DNA from: Motacilla alba alba | Lineage: Eukaryota > Chordata > Aves > Passeriformes > Motacillidae | Assembly: GCF_015832195.1 (NCBI RefSeq) | Contig: NC_052046.1 | Coordinates: 36,112,911-36,176,910, forward strand | DNA length: 64,000 nucleotides | Direction: 5' to 3' | In this document: positions 47,130 to 60,739 of the stretch, one piece after another | Position numbering within the stretch: the stretch's first letter is position 1 | Layout: each line of letters starts with the position of its first letter | Translations under genes and position numbers: made by a program | The notes under the pieces: generated by a model | The model's database searches: none | Seen by the model: only the letters and a program-made list of their open reading frames with translations | Told to the model about the DNA's origin: nothing

Positions 47130-47198
47130 CACTTTGAGATACGGACTCCCCTGTCTTAAAGGTCTTTTCCATCCTAAATGATTCTATGATTCTGTATG
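47130..47198 (+). mobile_element. CR1 3'-tail remnant, plus strand
   Basis: AAAGGTCTTTTCCATCCTAA followed by ATGATTCTATGATTCTG is a typical CR1 terminus. Little more than the last 70 bp is recognisable. Confidence 0.75.
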
Positions 47199-48585
47199 TC
47201 TTCAGGCTTTTAAACATAGTGTTTTCTAGGCTAAACACAAGTACTGTTTGAGAGTCAGCATGAAATGCATGATGGTGCCATGATCCCAAAGAGCACTGAA
47301 AATGAAAAGAATATAGCATCCAAGTATTTTATTGACCTGTAACATTAAGAGGTGATGTAGTTTAATTAATAAATTGCATGTAGTCCCCCTTGGTATTTTT
47401 AGGCCTTCTTTGTCTTTCTGATTGTGCTCAGCTTAATTAGGATTTTTTCTCTTTTTTTTCCCATTTCTGTAGGTTTTTTGCCTGTTCACTTCCTCATTTT
47501 ATTATACATAATACTGAATTCATTTTCTTACTCTTCTGATTTGTCAGTTCATCTGTTTCTATTTTCTAGTCTCTAATTTGTCTTTCTTGCTGCATGTATG
47601 CAGACAAGCTGTTTGTTCTGGTCTTGTGTTACCAGGAAAACTACTCTAGCTTCATGTCTGTTCCTTCCCCTTCATCTCAGTTATCTGTCCTTTCCTAAAA
47701 CACAATCAATGTTGAAGTAATTAATGTGAAGTTATTCAGTGCACAGTATATGACCTTGAGTATGGTGGAAACTGTACTGCAAAAAGTAGTTTCTGTGGAG
47801 GAAGCTACTTGAACTCAAAAGTAGGTGATATGCTTGTTTTTAATTTGATTTCTGTCAGTTTTAGAAACTTTTTTCTGTTTAATAAAACCTGGTAGAGAAA
47901 CTGAGTTGTCTTAGTTGTCATTAATTTGAAATTCTGTCATACAAGATTCTCTTTCTATATAATTTTCTTCTGCTGTGTACAACCCTGCTTGTAAATGTTC
48001 AACAGTTTTCTAAAATAGAAAACAAATGTATGGAAGTAAAATGGAGTGCTTTAAAAGTGTGAAAGAAACTTGAAAATGACTCTTCATTGGTGAATCTTTC
48101 CTGCAGTGCTCCATAATATACTATCTGTAGGGAGATCAGTTTGCTCATGTTAATTTTTGTCTTGCCATCACAAGTTTCAACTGCACGTGTGTATATTTGT
48201 ATGTATGTACAGTAATGGGACTTCTAGATATATGAAAAGGTCACTCTGTCTGTACTGGTCCTCTGTAGCATCTGCTCTGTGTAGCTTGTTTTTGGCATAT
48301 AATGGTTGCTGGCTGTAGCACTGAGGATTGGACAATAAATGCAGTCTTTGGTGTAGAATCCTGAAGTAACAACATTATAATTCATTAGAATTTTTTTATT
48401 TTTGTGAACTTTATTTTGGACACGTAGGATTCAGCTCTTTTATGTACAAAATTGGTATTTTTAGTGCATGTGTGTAGCCTAGTGTGTTGTGAAGAATGTT
48501 ATGCTCTCCCAGAGGAGCTGTTTATCATGGTACTGGTTGCTGTTTCAGTGTGTACCTTTAAATATAAGGAGAGCAGCTCAGAACG

Positions 48586-48588
<3 letters not shown>

Positions 48589-48625
<37 letters not shown>
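48589..48625. repeat. (CA)n microsatellite
   Basis: An uninterrupted CA dinucleotide array of roughly 18 units is preceded by CGCACG. Confidence 0.95.
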
Positions 48626-48627
<2 letters not shown>

Positions 48628-50171
48628 GTAGTGTCTCAGCAGAATCCAGAGTTCTCTAAGTGTGCAATCCAAAGACTAGATTTGAACTGTCCTAGACTGA
48701 AAAGAGTTAGTCATCAACCAAATGGACAAATTAAAACTGTAGACTTTCCAAAGGTGATTACTTGTTTAATAACCAGTATTTTATAAAGCACAGAGTATTA
48801 ATAGGGTGCATGGATTTAATTATTGATAAAATTCAGGAGTTGTATTTGCTTCATAGGTTTTCTTCTCAAAATCATGTTTCTTGCATAGCTGGTTGTATGT
48901 TTTACTGTTAAATCACTTCACAGTATATTTTAATCAGGGAAGAATAAACTTTTACCAACTAACTTGTGTGTTCCATTGAGAAGTGGAAGAAATTAAGACT
49001 GTTAGAGGATATATCACTGTGAAGTAATTTTTCCAGAAGAAGAAGTGAAGGTGGGCCTGAGAAGCACAGACCACTGCATGAGAGAATTTCTTAGAGTGAG
49101 AAACTGATAAGAAACATTGCGAAGCAGAGAGGAAACTAAATACACATGACAGAAAGGACAAGAACTGTGGGGTTCATAGCTGGGACCATGTTTTCCTTGC
49201 ATGCAAACTACTCTCCTAGAAAGCATTAAGGAGTAATTAAAAATCAACTTGCAAATAAAAATATCGAATCTAGTGTTGATCTTGAGACTAATCTTTCACG
49301 TGCTAGAACAATTATTCAACTCATAATTTATGTGGTAGACATAATCAAACAGACTTTTATTTCCTTCCAGCCTCTTTACTTTAAGTGTGCAATTCTTAGA
49401 GCTTTTAGTCCTAGATTTAAATGAGTGTTTGTGCATATGAATTTCCTTTTAAAAAAGAAGTAAAAATTCTTCTCTTTTGGATGAAATCTTTAATTGTGAA
49501 GCAGAAAATTCAATAGGCAAAAACCATACAGTCAAGAACATGTGTCTTTTGAGTGTCACAGCTAAGTTGAGACTGAGAAGATTTTTTTTAAACTATTTGT
49601 TGGGCTCTGAAAATTTGTAAGTTAGATAAAGTAGTTTCATGCTTTTAAGTTAAATGATTGATCAGTTAAGAGTCAAATCTTTTTGACTCCATCTTCCTCT
49701 GAATCTGTGAACTAGAGTTAAAATGAATGCTAAAAGGGATGCTTTAGATAGCAGTTTTGCAGAAATTTTGATTGCTATTGTGATCCAGCTAGTTTTCTTT
49801 CTCTTTCTTCATGCTATGCAAGTTAAACTATTTCCTTTGCAAGAGGAAAGAAAATAATCCACAGTTCATCACATTTTTACTTTTGTCACAGTGGGGTTTT
49901 TTTCCTTTAATCTGTTTACCATCACCTTTGCATAATTTGCTAGCATCTTTCAGTCTTCTTTTCAATTTTTTTAATACGTGTTATTACGTAGCATAAGTGT
50001 TGTTATAGATCTCTTAGCAGTTGATTTAAATGGAAGAATCTCTTTTACAGCCTTTGACATACTAGTTCTTTTGTTAAAACCCCTCTTGGGTTTTGCTGCT
50101 ACCATATTGTTTGGCATTGGTGGAATGGTTTCTTTCAGCTCTTCTTCATCTTGATTTTAACCTTTATAAAC

Positions 50172-50198
50172 ATCTGGTTTATAAATTATAAACCAGAT
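50172..50198. repeat. Near-perfect palindrome, 13-bp arms, 1-nt centre
   Basis: ATCTGGTTTATAA at 50172-50184 is mirrored exactly at 50186-50198. Confidence 0.85.
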
Positions 50199-53100
50199 TG
50201 TCAAGTTATGGTACTTTATAAGGCTATGTAAATTTTCTTCTGACCAAAGTCAAGAGAGATGGATTACTGGTGGTTTATTTGGGATCCTGGATGTTTATGG
50301 CGTGACTTGTGCATAGTGAGGTATAAAATGATCCAAAACCCTACATAGTGTGGCATTGTATAGATACATTTGTGACTTGGAGTATAAAACCTTTAATTTA
50401 AGGTCTAGTATCTTCATCTGTACATCTGTACACTTCATTCTGTATAGTGTTTATTTATAGATATGTTCCCATATTCACTTGCTTATTAAGAATAAGAATG
50501 AAGACTGTTAGTAAGGATTGTGTTGAGTGTTCTATTGATAATTTGAAAAAAATATATATGTGAAAGGAGTATATTGCAGTAACTTAAGTAAATTATCTTC
50601 ACAAGAAAAACTGTGTTAACTCTTTAAGGAAAACTTAATCTTCACATATAGAAGGCTTAAGCTGCCTAGGTAGCATGGACATCAGTCTTTGTTTTCAGTC
50701 TAGTTTGTATTTATACCATCAGAAAACAGTATTTGTGGAAATTGTGAATTAGTGACATATCACAAAGAAAAGCAGCCATCTTTGATGACAGTTTCAAAGA
50801 AAGCTCTGCCTCTGCATCATGATGCCTGCTGGATTTCTGGAATATTCAAAATGTCCTTTTCTTATTATTGTCCTTTTGGATGAGTTTAAGGCTTTCACAC
50901 TAAGTCGAGGTATTTCTGACTTTAAGAATGAAATGTGTATTTTATATTAATTAAAAAAACTACACTTGTCATTCTTAATTTTACAGCTCTTGATAATCAC
51001 ATGCTCAAGGTTGCTTTTGCATATTTTGCATCTTCAGGAGGAAAATGTTATTTCCTTATGTTCTTGCCCTGTATCTAGCATAAATGCAAAGTACATAATG
51101 TTTTTCTCTTCACATTTTAATTACTGTTACATAACTCTTTTAAGGTGTGCAGTACCTTGTTACCAGTACAGGAGCGAGATTCAGTAGTTGACAACTGAGG
51201 CAGTGGAGTAAGATGTGTTCTGGCAGAGCCAGTGAACACTCAGGCCTACAGAAGAGCAGCCATCAATGCTAAGACAGTGCTTCTAGGGTGACTGGTGATC
51301 AGCACCTTGAGCTTGTGTTTGGGAGGCGTCTTTACAGCAGAGGAAAAGAGGCTTTCTTATTTGTGATCACTGCCTGTAATTTCTTTCTTCTTCAGCTTAC
51401 TGTAATGGTAGGCTTTATCTATGTAAGGTCAGTTTATTTTTAGTATATATACATGGTTTTGAATTTTCTTATAGTTTGACTCCACTTTCTTTGAAATCGT
51501 TATTTTGGCACCAACAGCATTGTACTTCATATTAAATCCCCATTTTGGATGTAGGAGCTGCATCTCTTTTGCAAGCATGAAAGAGGAAGAAAGAGTAAAT
51601 GAATATGGTAATTATCTAGAGACATGCTGCAGAAGTAGAAGATAAGTAGAAGTTTTCCTTCTTCTCATGACCCTTAGCTTTTGTTTTCACAGTCAGATTC
51701 TATAAAAATTAATGAAGTATGCAATAGAACAGTTAGTTTAAATATAACTATGGTTATCACTGGTATAGCTTGAAATTGTCGTGTTTTGAAATTTTCTCTT
51801 TTGGGACAAATTTCAAGTAGTTAATTTGTTCTGCCATGTAGAATCTTGTAGAAAAATGTATAGTTTTAATTTACATGCATGGAGAGAGGTCCTTTTTGAA
51901 AGAATTATTTTCCATTAAAATTGCCCATGGTCTTTTTCTTAATGAAACCTATGATCATATTCTTTCTTACTGTTGATTTAAAAATAATACCATAGAAAGA
52001 TGAATAGCTAAATTCTAGGAAAACCATCAATACAAATGTAAGTTTCTCTGGAACTATCCCATTTCTGATTAATTGAACTGTACTGAAGAATTTGTGACTT
52101 CTAGAAAATGAGAGGGGAAGAAAATACTGCAGCTGAATGCTCAGGAGAAGGTAATAAGGGAGTTACTTACAGCTTTTTTAGAAATTAAAAGATTGTTTAT
52201 AGGATTCAGTGACTCCAGAAGTAGTGCTAAATACTAAATACCTGCCATAGTTTTAACACATGGGCATGTTCTAAAAAAAGGATTTTGCGGTACTAGACTT
52301 ATCCTTCTGTTTCCAACTATCTGTGACTCACAAAGATTTTAGAAACTTAAGAGTTGCTGACTTTCAGATGTTTATGTTTTTTGCTATGAATGCAGTGGGT
52401 TTTATCCTGGAATTGCAGAATCATTAGCATAACTTATTATGAGAATTTAAAAAAATCGTAGAACAGCTGAAGTAGTTTCAGGACAGGCACCTGTTGCTGT
52501 AGTCGGTTGTGTAATATGCCTTATTTAGTCAGGGAAATTGATCTGGTAGGTACAGAAGAATACTTTGTTTCACTAACCTATCATTGAGTGCCACACTTTG
52601 TGGTGGCCTCTTATTTGACTGTTTACTCAGCACTGTAGATTACCTGTTTTTAAAGAAATGTCCAAAATAAAACTGAGCTTTCTAAGCAACTGGTTTCTAG
52701 TTCCTACTGAATAATACTAAGAAAGAATAAACTTAATTTAGCTGTAGCTGTTCTATTGCTCTTGCCTTACCTGTCGCCAAGTAATAATCCCCAAAAAATG
52801 TAAAAATTCTGCCTTGAAGTAGGAGAGGTGGAAAGTCTTATGGTGTAAAAAAGGGAGTCTTAAGATCTTAGGAGATGATTAATGTGTTTGGAATGAGTGC
52901 AGGAGTAGAGGAGGCTGTTGCAGCCTTGGTTTGGTAGCTGTCCTTGTTTTGAGCTATTCCATTTACCTCATTTACCACAGTGTGAAAGAAGGAATATTCA
53001 CCATGTAATTGGTACAGTCAGGTAGGCAGGTGCTGCTTTCTGTGAGGTAGGCTTTGTGCTGGAAGAAGTGTACACCAGGGAAGGGTTGGGCAGCATGGTT

Positions 53101-56100
53101 ACCTGTCCTGCCTGCCTGTTAACTTTCACTGTGTGGCCTCATGAAGAACTGGTGCAAGCAGCTTGCTGAGGCTAAGCAGCTCTCTTACCCCACACGGTTG
53201 TGCTGTGAAAACTGAAATGGATTTGGTGGCACAAGGGCAGTGTGAGCTCCTGTCTCTGCTTAAAGAAGTGCTTGTCAAGTGTCTATGAACTGTGGACAAG
53301 GAAGGATGTCAAGGTAGTTTTTTAAGAAGGATTTGTCTGCTCTTTTTACAGTTTTTCAGCTGGACTTAAGTACTGGATAACTAAGAAGTAACCAATGGAA
53401 AACTCGTGTACAGAGAGAGAGATTAGGGGCATGGTGGTACTCTGTCTAGCCTCTGTAGAAAGATTCAGTTAGAATCCTCTAAGACAATATCTAAGGCACA
53501 CTACCCTATTGTGTGGAGTTTTTCAGCACTAAAGGCCTCGCAAACCCAGAGCATTTGTCACCACATTAAATGTTTCATGTTACAAAGTACTTTAAAAATA
53601 TCTCTTTCCCTCTATGTGGGAAAGAAAGAGATTGAGCAAACGGTCTTTACAGACTGAAGTTTTGTAATTTATTTGTGTATTCTATATGAACAGGGTTGTG
53701 AAAACACTGAAGACGTAAATGCCATCTTTTTCATTAATCCAGAATATCTTAAACATACGCATTTTGTACTTCAACTTGCACAACTGCCATGGTGTCAGTT
53801 TATCTTTGAATCTTCTAGAACATTTTTGCATTTGGTTTGGTTTTGCTTTCAGTCAGTGAATGAGAAGGTTTATCATTTATAAGATGGCTAAACAAGGAGA
53901 TGATGAAAAGCATCTTTTTAGTATTCTTGTACTTGAGAAATACCTTGATCAGCCACCTGAAAAAACAGTGGCATTCCTAGCGGTTTTCATATACTACATC
54001 CTTCCAAGGGGAATGCTGTAGTTAATAAATGTGCTGTAATTGTTTGGGTGAGTACATAACTTAGTATTGATACAAAAAGTTAAAGATTGGAGGAGTGTTT
54101 TAGTGGAGCATTCAGGCAATAGCAAAAAGTATAACCAAAATCTTCAGGTAAAATTCTAAATTCTTTTGTAAGAAACTAAATTTTTTGATCAGGGCTCTAG
54201 AATTAGCAAGCCTAGGCCAGGCCAGTTATTCTACAGTGTCTTGATTTAATGTTTAAATGTTTTGTTTTGTTTTTTAATGCAAACATAGTTAAAAGTATGT
54301 AAATTTAAAAATACTCCTTGTATCAGTTTGAAGATATGAAGACAGACATTTGAAATTATGATGGTTCCCTGTATTGTAAGAAGCTCAAAGCTTTGTTGAT
54401 CTTCTTTTAAACCAAATAAAACAGTTGCATAGCTGATGAGCTTGGGGTTTAAATAGTTCCTTTGTGTTTTCACTGCTGTAGTAGGTTAATGGTTGTCAGT
54501 GTAATGGCAAAATCTAAGAGACTGTCTTAGGATATAGTGACTGAATTTTGTGTCAGTTTGAAGCACAGGCACATGTCATGGATGAGAGTTGTAATTTTGG
54601 TATAATTTTTCTCGTGTCAAAGCTGGTTTAGTCCACCATCCTGGAGCAGCAGTTCATTGTGTGCTGCAGTGAGCTACAGCTTCAGTTTTACAGATACAGG
54701 CCAGTTACACGGAGAGTTGTATAACAGGTCACTGCAGCCATCTGCATTGTGTTTCTTTGTGTGTGTGCTAAAAATGGAAGAGGTTAGAAAATATTTTCTT
54801 CTGAAAATGTCTGAGGTTTTTTTTTTAATACCAGTGTATATGCAATTAAATATGAGATTGTAAAAATGCATGTTGGACATGGTAATCCACCATGTTTTTT
54901 CACAGCCTTCTGGAAATATGCAGAGGTTTCTTCTGTTGAATAAATGCTAAGTTAAAAACCAAATTAAAGCCTCCACAACAGTAGTTGTGTCAGTAGTGGT
55001 TTTTCTTCCTGCCCTCCAGTAAATAAAAGGAAGGTTTGGTGTAATGAAGGACCATCATTAATACTTTCTACTACATCTGCACATACAGCTTTTGTTTAAT
55101 TAGCATGATATGCATTTTACAATCGAAATATGGTATTTAGGTACAATACCTGAGTGCTGGTATACTAAATGTGGTGCTAATATGAGAAAATTAATATCGG
55201 TATTGCATATTAATTACATTCTAGTATCTGTGCAGGTGCAGTGTGATATGTATGATATCTAGTAACCAATTAATTGACATTTCTTTAAAATACAGGGTTT
55301 GTATTTTTTAGTTTTCTTAATGTAAAAATTATTTTGCTATTTGTTACAATTAGATGTTGTATTTAAATATCCTGTTAAGATGCAGTTTCATGGTTAAAAA
55401 TAAGTTTCTCCTGTTGCTGGAGAGGAATGAACACACTCATGTTTTCTTCCATCCACACTAACACCTGTGCTCCTTCAGGAGCAGCTAAATCTGGCTGAAA
55501 AGGTTTTTAAGCACCCTTGCCTAGTCACAGTCTTCTGTTGTGAATGACTTTCCCGCACTATGGAAGCAGCAGGAATGCATGATTAACAAGGATGAGGACA
55601 ACCTAATTGCTCCTTTTAGCACAGACCCCATATAAGCCAGTACTCCAAAGCAGTGTTTTTGCAGCCGATGCAAACCAACATGATGGCTTATCCTTACCCC
55701 TTTCTTTGCAGTGGATCGTGCCACTTCTCAATGTCTCCTTCATCTGAATAACTAATGTAGCTCAGCTCAGAATGCTGGTAGGCTGGAGAATTGATTCATC
55801 TCATAGGAAAACTCTTGGGCACTGGACTTGATGCAAGATAAACAGTTGGAATATTGGACCAAGGGCAGTTCTCTTTCCACCAAAGTGATGAGAAGCTGTT
55901 TGGATCAACTTATTCCATCTTGTAGAATCATTCATTTGGTCTCTTTTTTTCATTAAAATGCTTTTATGGAAGAGGGTGGTGAAAGTTTATGGAAGTGGGT
56001 GGTGAAAGGTGAAATGCAACTGCCTTTCAGATGTGTTTTGTTTGTTCAAGGTGTACCTTGTTTCTTGGTGGCGTTTTGAAGGTGATGCTTGGCTGGGATA

Positions 56101-56812
56101 TTACAGCAGTCTGAATGAGTAAACAGATGTAACTGGAGCTAGATGCTGATTTTTTAATGAAGGACATGTAGTACTCAAACTCATTTCTGTCAGTAGTTAG
56201 AGCCTGAAATTGTTAACTTTCTTAAAGCAAATACTTTCCTCTTTGTCCTAAGAATTTGATGGTAGGTCACATGTATTTTTAAAAAAAGTACTGAAACCAG
56301 TTTGTCTTCATTTTGGTTTTGTTTTGGTTTTTTTTTTTTGGTTTTTTTTTTTTAATGTGCCATGGGTGTGTTTAAATATGTCTCAAATTAGTTTTGCTCA
56401 AGGTCCCCTGTGTCCTGTTGCAAATGCAGATTTTACCTGTGTGGCTGTGCATTTATGGAAGTAATGTTTTATTGCAGACATAAAGCCTGCAGCCAACTCA
56501 TTTCTTTTCTTAAGCATTTGTTATTCTTGGTATTTTAAAAAGTGAACTGTAGTGGGATAGATTTAAATCAGTGTAACATATTGATTTAAATCAATAGTGT
56601 AGCATGGCTGAATTTGCTGATTTATTGAGACATGGGAAAAACTTATGTTGTTGGCATTTTTTCCCCTGAAAAACAAGTTCCTGGCAGTTGTGAGTATTGT
56701 GTACAGGAAGGGGGTGTTCTTGGGAAGAATAAGTAAAGGGAGTTTTTGCACTTTTATATTGACCTTTCTCTGTAACAGCTTTTACTAGTAATCTTGTTTT
56801 TAATTTCTTTAG

Positions 56813-56859
56813 TGTGGTCCTGACAAGCTGCTTCTGGTGTCAGTAACAGACCTTCTACC
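56813..56859 (+). other. PTBP3: PTBP3 5'UTR part of the start-codon exon
   Basis: This 47-bp stretch lies between the acceptor AG (56811-56812) and the ATG. In the frame of the ATG it reads a TGA at 56821-56823 and then QAASGVSNRPST before Met. That resembles the PTB-family N-terminal extension (in PTBP1, a segment ending N-G-P-F before the internal Met). Here it is untranslated because of the stop. Confidence 0.75.
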
Positions 56860-56884
56860 ATGAGCAATTCTACTTCAGCTACAG
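56860..56884 (+). CDS. PTBP3: PTBP3 start-codon exon (coding part)
   Basis: ATG at 56860 in context CTACCATGA encodes MSNSTSAT plus the first base of the next codon, ending at a GTATAC donor. The start is chosen because MSNSTSAT resembles the M-N-S-S-T opening of PTBP3 short isoforms, and because an in-frame TGA 36 bp upstream within the same exon rules out any longer N-terminus read through it. Confidence 0.82.
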
Positions 56885-59457
56885 GTATACATAAAAAAAA
56901 CCCAAAACAACAACAAACTCAAAATTCTTCAACTGTTCTTTCTCTGTGTTGTTTTTTTTTTTCTTGTTTTGTGTGTGTATGTTGAGGAAGATGCAGTAAA
57001 TGTATGTGTTCGTTTACCTGTAGTTTTAGATCAGACAGGAAGTTGAAAGTGAGAGAAAGCTGATACTGCTTTTGTTAATATATATATAAAATAATATTTC
57101 TAGCATTAGGTGTACTTGGAGTGTTAATGACTAAAGGTTGCATGAAGTAACTTTATGTCAAATAAATTAACTAAATCATGACATAGACAATTGCCTGTCA
57201 GCAGTGGTTTCCAAATAGTTTATTTTATATCAGGGCAAAGGACAGAGCAGATCACCTTTTGATAAGTGTCTTAAAACTTACTATATTTTTGGTGGGGAAG
57301 AAGGAGGAGTCTGAGGAGCTAACTTGAAAATTTTTCTTTCTGATTTCTTGCACATGTCAGGTTGTTTATACTTCTGCTGATCAAATCAATGTGATGTCCA
57401 AATGTTTCTGCTTGGCTTGAAATAGCATTAGCTTATAGCAATGTAATAGCTGAGATATATATTATTAATTAACATTTCAATGACTGATCCTTCGCAGTGG
57501 TATCCAAGATGTCTAAATGATATAGAGGTTTTTGGGATATATTACTAGGTGCTCTCATTAATAATCATATAAATCTAAAATAAAATATGATCACTATTGA
57601 AATGCATCTTTTTACCCAATACAGCTGCTTCAGCTGCAGGACTTGTTTTCTTTTGTTATGTTTGGGGTTTTGGGGCTTTTTGGTCTGGTGGGTCACATAT
57701 CTAAAATGTGTACCTCTCTACCTCAGGCCGCTCAGGGAATACATTTGTACCAGTCATGAATTGTGATTGTAATGAACTTCCCTTTGTACATCAGGAACCA
57801 ATTTTCACTTTGTTCATAGGGCTTCTTTTGGTCTGTCTGAGAGCATTTTTTACTTTCACTCGATTGAGAGTACAATTCAGAAAGGTGATCACCTTTGGCA
57901 TGCTTTAAAGAAATGTTGAATCAATTTTGAAATTTGGATGTTGGAAGATACAGATGGTTATCACTCTGCATCAAAATTAGTATTGAACCACAGCTGGAGA
58001 AAGAAGCATGATTTAAAAAACTATGAGGATTTATATTTGAGATGTGCGAGCTTTTATTGCCAATTCAGTAACTTAGCTAAAGTTTAACAAGAAAAGAAAC
58101 ACTTCAACAGTTAGCCACTTAGCGCCATTTTGTCACCTCTGACAGTGTATCAGAACTCAGAAGATACTGCTTCTGCAAGAGTCTCTCATATAAAACTAAA
58201 GGCAAAATTCATACTAGGCTTCATTTCCTGCTTTCTTTGCTCAAACATTCCTTAGTATTAAGTCAGGGACATTTTGTCCATTTTGAACCTGAAAAGTAAC
58301 AAAATAGGTTGTTAGAGTTTGTGTTTAATATGGCCATGTTTGTCTTAAAGTTCATATTTTTCAGAATGCATACAGAGCACATGAAGCCATTTACAATTTC
58401 TTGATGGAAAAATCAATGCATTACAGACTTATGGGTGGAGAATTGTTAAGTGTGGTATGGCTGGGGCTTTGATCATTCAACTTGAAATTTTACAGGCTTC
58501 CAGTAATAAAAGTACCCTCTGTAAACATCCTTATGCAGAATGACTTGTGTGAACCAGTTCTCAGCCTTAGACTGTATGCAAAACCTGCGGCAAAATCTGA
58601 AGTTTCTTATAAAGCTCATACAGAAATTTCTTCTCAATCTTTTGTGTTTCTCCTTGGAAGGCTAAATGCAACAGATTAGATATTAAGGCTATCTCTCTTG
58701 CCTCCATTGCAACTGCTTCTAGAACAATATGCTTGTTCCAGATAAGGTGTTCTGCTTTAAAGTGCTCTCAAGGATACTGAGTAATGTTCCTGAAATGCAG
58801 TCATTGGTCACTTACCAATCCAAATCGGTCCCTTACAGGATCCAAACAGGCATATGTTCAAAAAACCCCACTTCTGGCTGTATGTCAAAGTGGAAGTTGT
58901 AAGAGTTTGTATGGATTTCATGCTGTCTTTTTCAAAGACTTTTTAAAAATTAAAATACTTTGGAACAGCAGGCTTTCTTTAATAAAGTAAAAACAAACCC
59001 AAAACCTCAAATTACCAATTCAGTCACAGAAAGACAAGTTGGTGATAAAAGTAAAATTAACATATTACCTCCCAGTTGGGACTTTCCCCTCTTTTGTGCA
59101 ACTAATATTTTGTAGATATCTTATGTGGGTATTTGGGGAGAAGTTTCTGACCTCCCATTAAAAAAACCCAAAACAACAGTAAACCAAAACCAATTCTTCA
59201 GAAAATAAACAAGTCCAGAGCAAAGCCAGACATACCCCACCCTCCCCTTGCTATCAAGATTTGGAATAGCTGATGACATCTTGTTATGCTTTTCCTTTGT
59301 TAGATATGAAATATCCTTTCTTAGGGTTCGAAGAACTAAGTACCTAAGTCAATGTCAGTGCTGAGGCAGCAGTTTCTCTCCTTTAGGTTTTGATATGTAC
59401 ACTGTGCAATGAGTTTGTCTTGTTTACTTGTCTGTCTCCCTCCCTAAAATATTTTAG
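56885..59457 (+). other. PTBP3: PTBP3 intron, 2.6 kb
   Basis: AT-rich intron ending in CTAAAATATTTTAG. A small A/C-rich stretch follows the donor and a poly(T) run lies near 56950. No additional exon was recognised. Confidence 0.8.
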
Positions 59458-59621
59458 ATAATGAGAAGAAAAAAAGTAAAGGAAAAAGATCGCCATGTTC
59501 CCCTTCACGTGTCCTTCATATTCGTCAAATTCCAAATGATGTTACTGGAGCAGAAGTTGTTTCATTAGGTCTCCCTTTTGGCAAAGTAACCAATCTCTTG
59601 ATGCTAAGAGGAAAAGGTCAG
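59458..59621 (+). CDS. PTBP3: PTBP3 coding exon, N-terminal basic segment and first half of RRM1
   Basis: After a split Asp codon the exon reads [20 protein letters not shown] and then [20 protein letters not shown] and [14 protein letters not shown]. The KKKSKGKR run is a basic patch consistent with the N-terminal nuclear localisation signal of PTB proteins. RVLHIRQIP is the RRM1 RNP2 strand. [18 protein letters not shown] matches the near-invariant family block. It ends in a whole codon at CAG|GTATGT. Confidence 0.95.
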
Positions 59622-60485
59622 GTATGTAGTTTTCAATGTTTCAATAACAAGAGCAAGACTGAAGATGTGGTTCATGTTACTATAATTTTGATCTTGACCT
59701 TGAATGAAATGATTGCAACAGTGTCTAAGTATTTCATTGATAGCAGAAGATTTTCATATTTGTAAATGTGAAAGGATGTTTTGGAATTAATTTTAAGTTT
59801 TTAAAATGCTTTTGGATTACGTAATGAACTAGAAATTTGTTAATAATATTGCTAAACATTATATCCACTTTATGTGAGAATATATAGGTGATAAAGAACT
59901 GCATTGTCGCTGTTGATGACACATGTCTTCAAAGAGCCTGTCTGCTTAAGTTACTAACATGCATGTAATTTTTTGACATCTGTTTTATCCTATTAGATGT
60001 GGCAGAGTAGTGTTTGTGTCATGAAGAAGCACAGAAATCCTAAAAATAATAAACATTCATTCAAAAATTGTCTGGGGTACTGAGCTGGATTAATACAGTG
60101 CATAAGCTAATGGATGTTTAATGTTCAAGCTTTTTCAATCAGTATGCATATCAGCTACCTAAGTAATAGTGCTTGATTTCAGGAATTTAACAAATTGATT
60201 AGCAATGTAGTACTTTTAGCAGCATTACTTCCCATATGTCATACATATTCCGCCTCTTCTTAAATGACATAGTGTACTTAAAATATAAAACTTTCTAAGA
60301 ACACCCACAAATTGAATAAAACAGCCCCAAAAACATGCACACACAAATGCATGCTAATGCTGAGTAAATCAGTATTGTACTTTCACATAATCTTTTTCAA
60401 GTGAGAGTGAAATTGGGAAAAAATTAGGGTTTCTTCTCTCATGTTAACAAAAACAGCATTGAAATCAGCTATGTATTGGTTGCAG
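59622..60485 (+). other. PTBP3: PTBP3 intron, 864 bp
   Basis: AT-rich intron with acceptor TTGCAG at 60480-60485. No transposon was recognised. Confidence 0.85.
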
Positions 60486-60632
60486 GCATTTTTGGAAATG
60501 GCTTCCGTAGATGCTGCTGTTTCTATGGTGAACTACTACACTCCTGCTACACCTCACCTCCACAATCAGCCAGTTTATATTCAGTATTCCAATTACAAGG
60601 AACTTAGGACTGACAATCAACATAATCAGGTT
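60486..60632 (+). CDS. PTBP3: PTBP3 coding exon, second half of RRM1
   Basis: 49 whole codons: [20 protein letters not shown], then [20 protein letters not shown] and [16 protein letters not shown] contains the RNP1-equivalent strand of RRM1 and QPVYIQYSN is the last strand. Two donors are possible: CAG|GTTGTA after NQ, and GTT|GTAAGT after NQV. The second has the consensus GTAAGT and restores full-length alignment with the linker (N-Q-A-R-A-Q...), so it was chosen. Confidence 0.93.
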
Positions 60633-60739
60633 GTAAGTACAATGTTTCCATTTAACAGGATATATTGCACGAGTTGTGAATGCATGTGTTAATACAGAAA
60701 GTATAAAGGTGTTTTCTGCTTCTCACGTTGCCCTGCCAG

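Larger units (their letters stand above)
42831..56812 (+). other. PTBP3: PTBP3 first intron, about 14 kb
   Basis: This AT-rich intron lies between the CpG-island exon and the start-codon exon, with an acceptor TTTCTTTAG at 56811-56812. It contains a short CR1 tail (47130-47198), a CA microsatellite (48589-48625), a near-perfect palindrome (50172-50198), a T-run near 56330-56354 and a duplicated segment near 45045-45100. I see no further exon. Alternative untranslated exons could be present and would not be visible to me. Confidence 0.7.
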
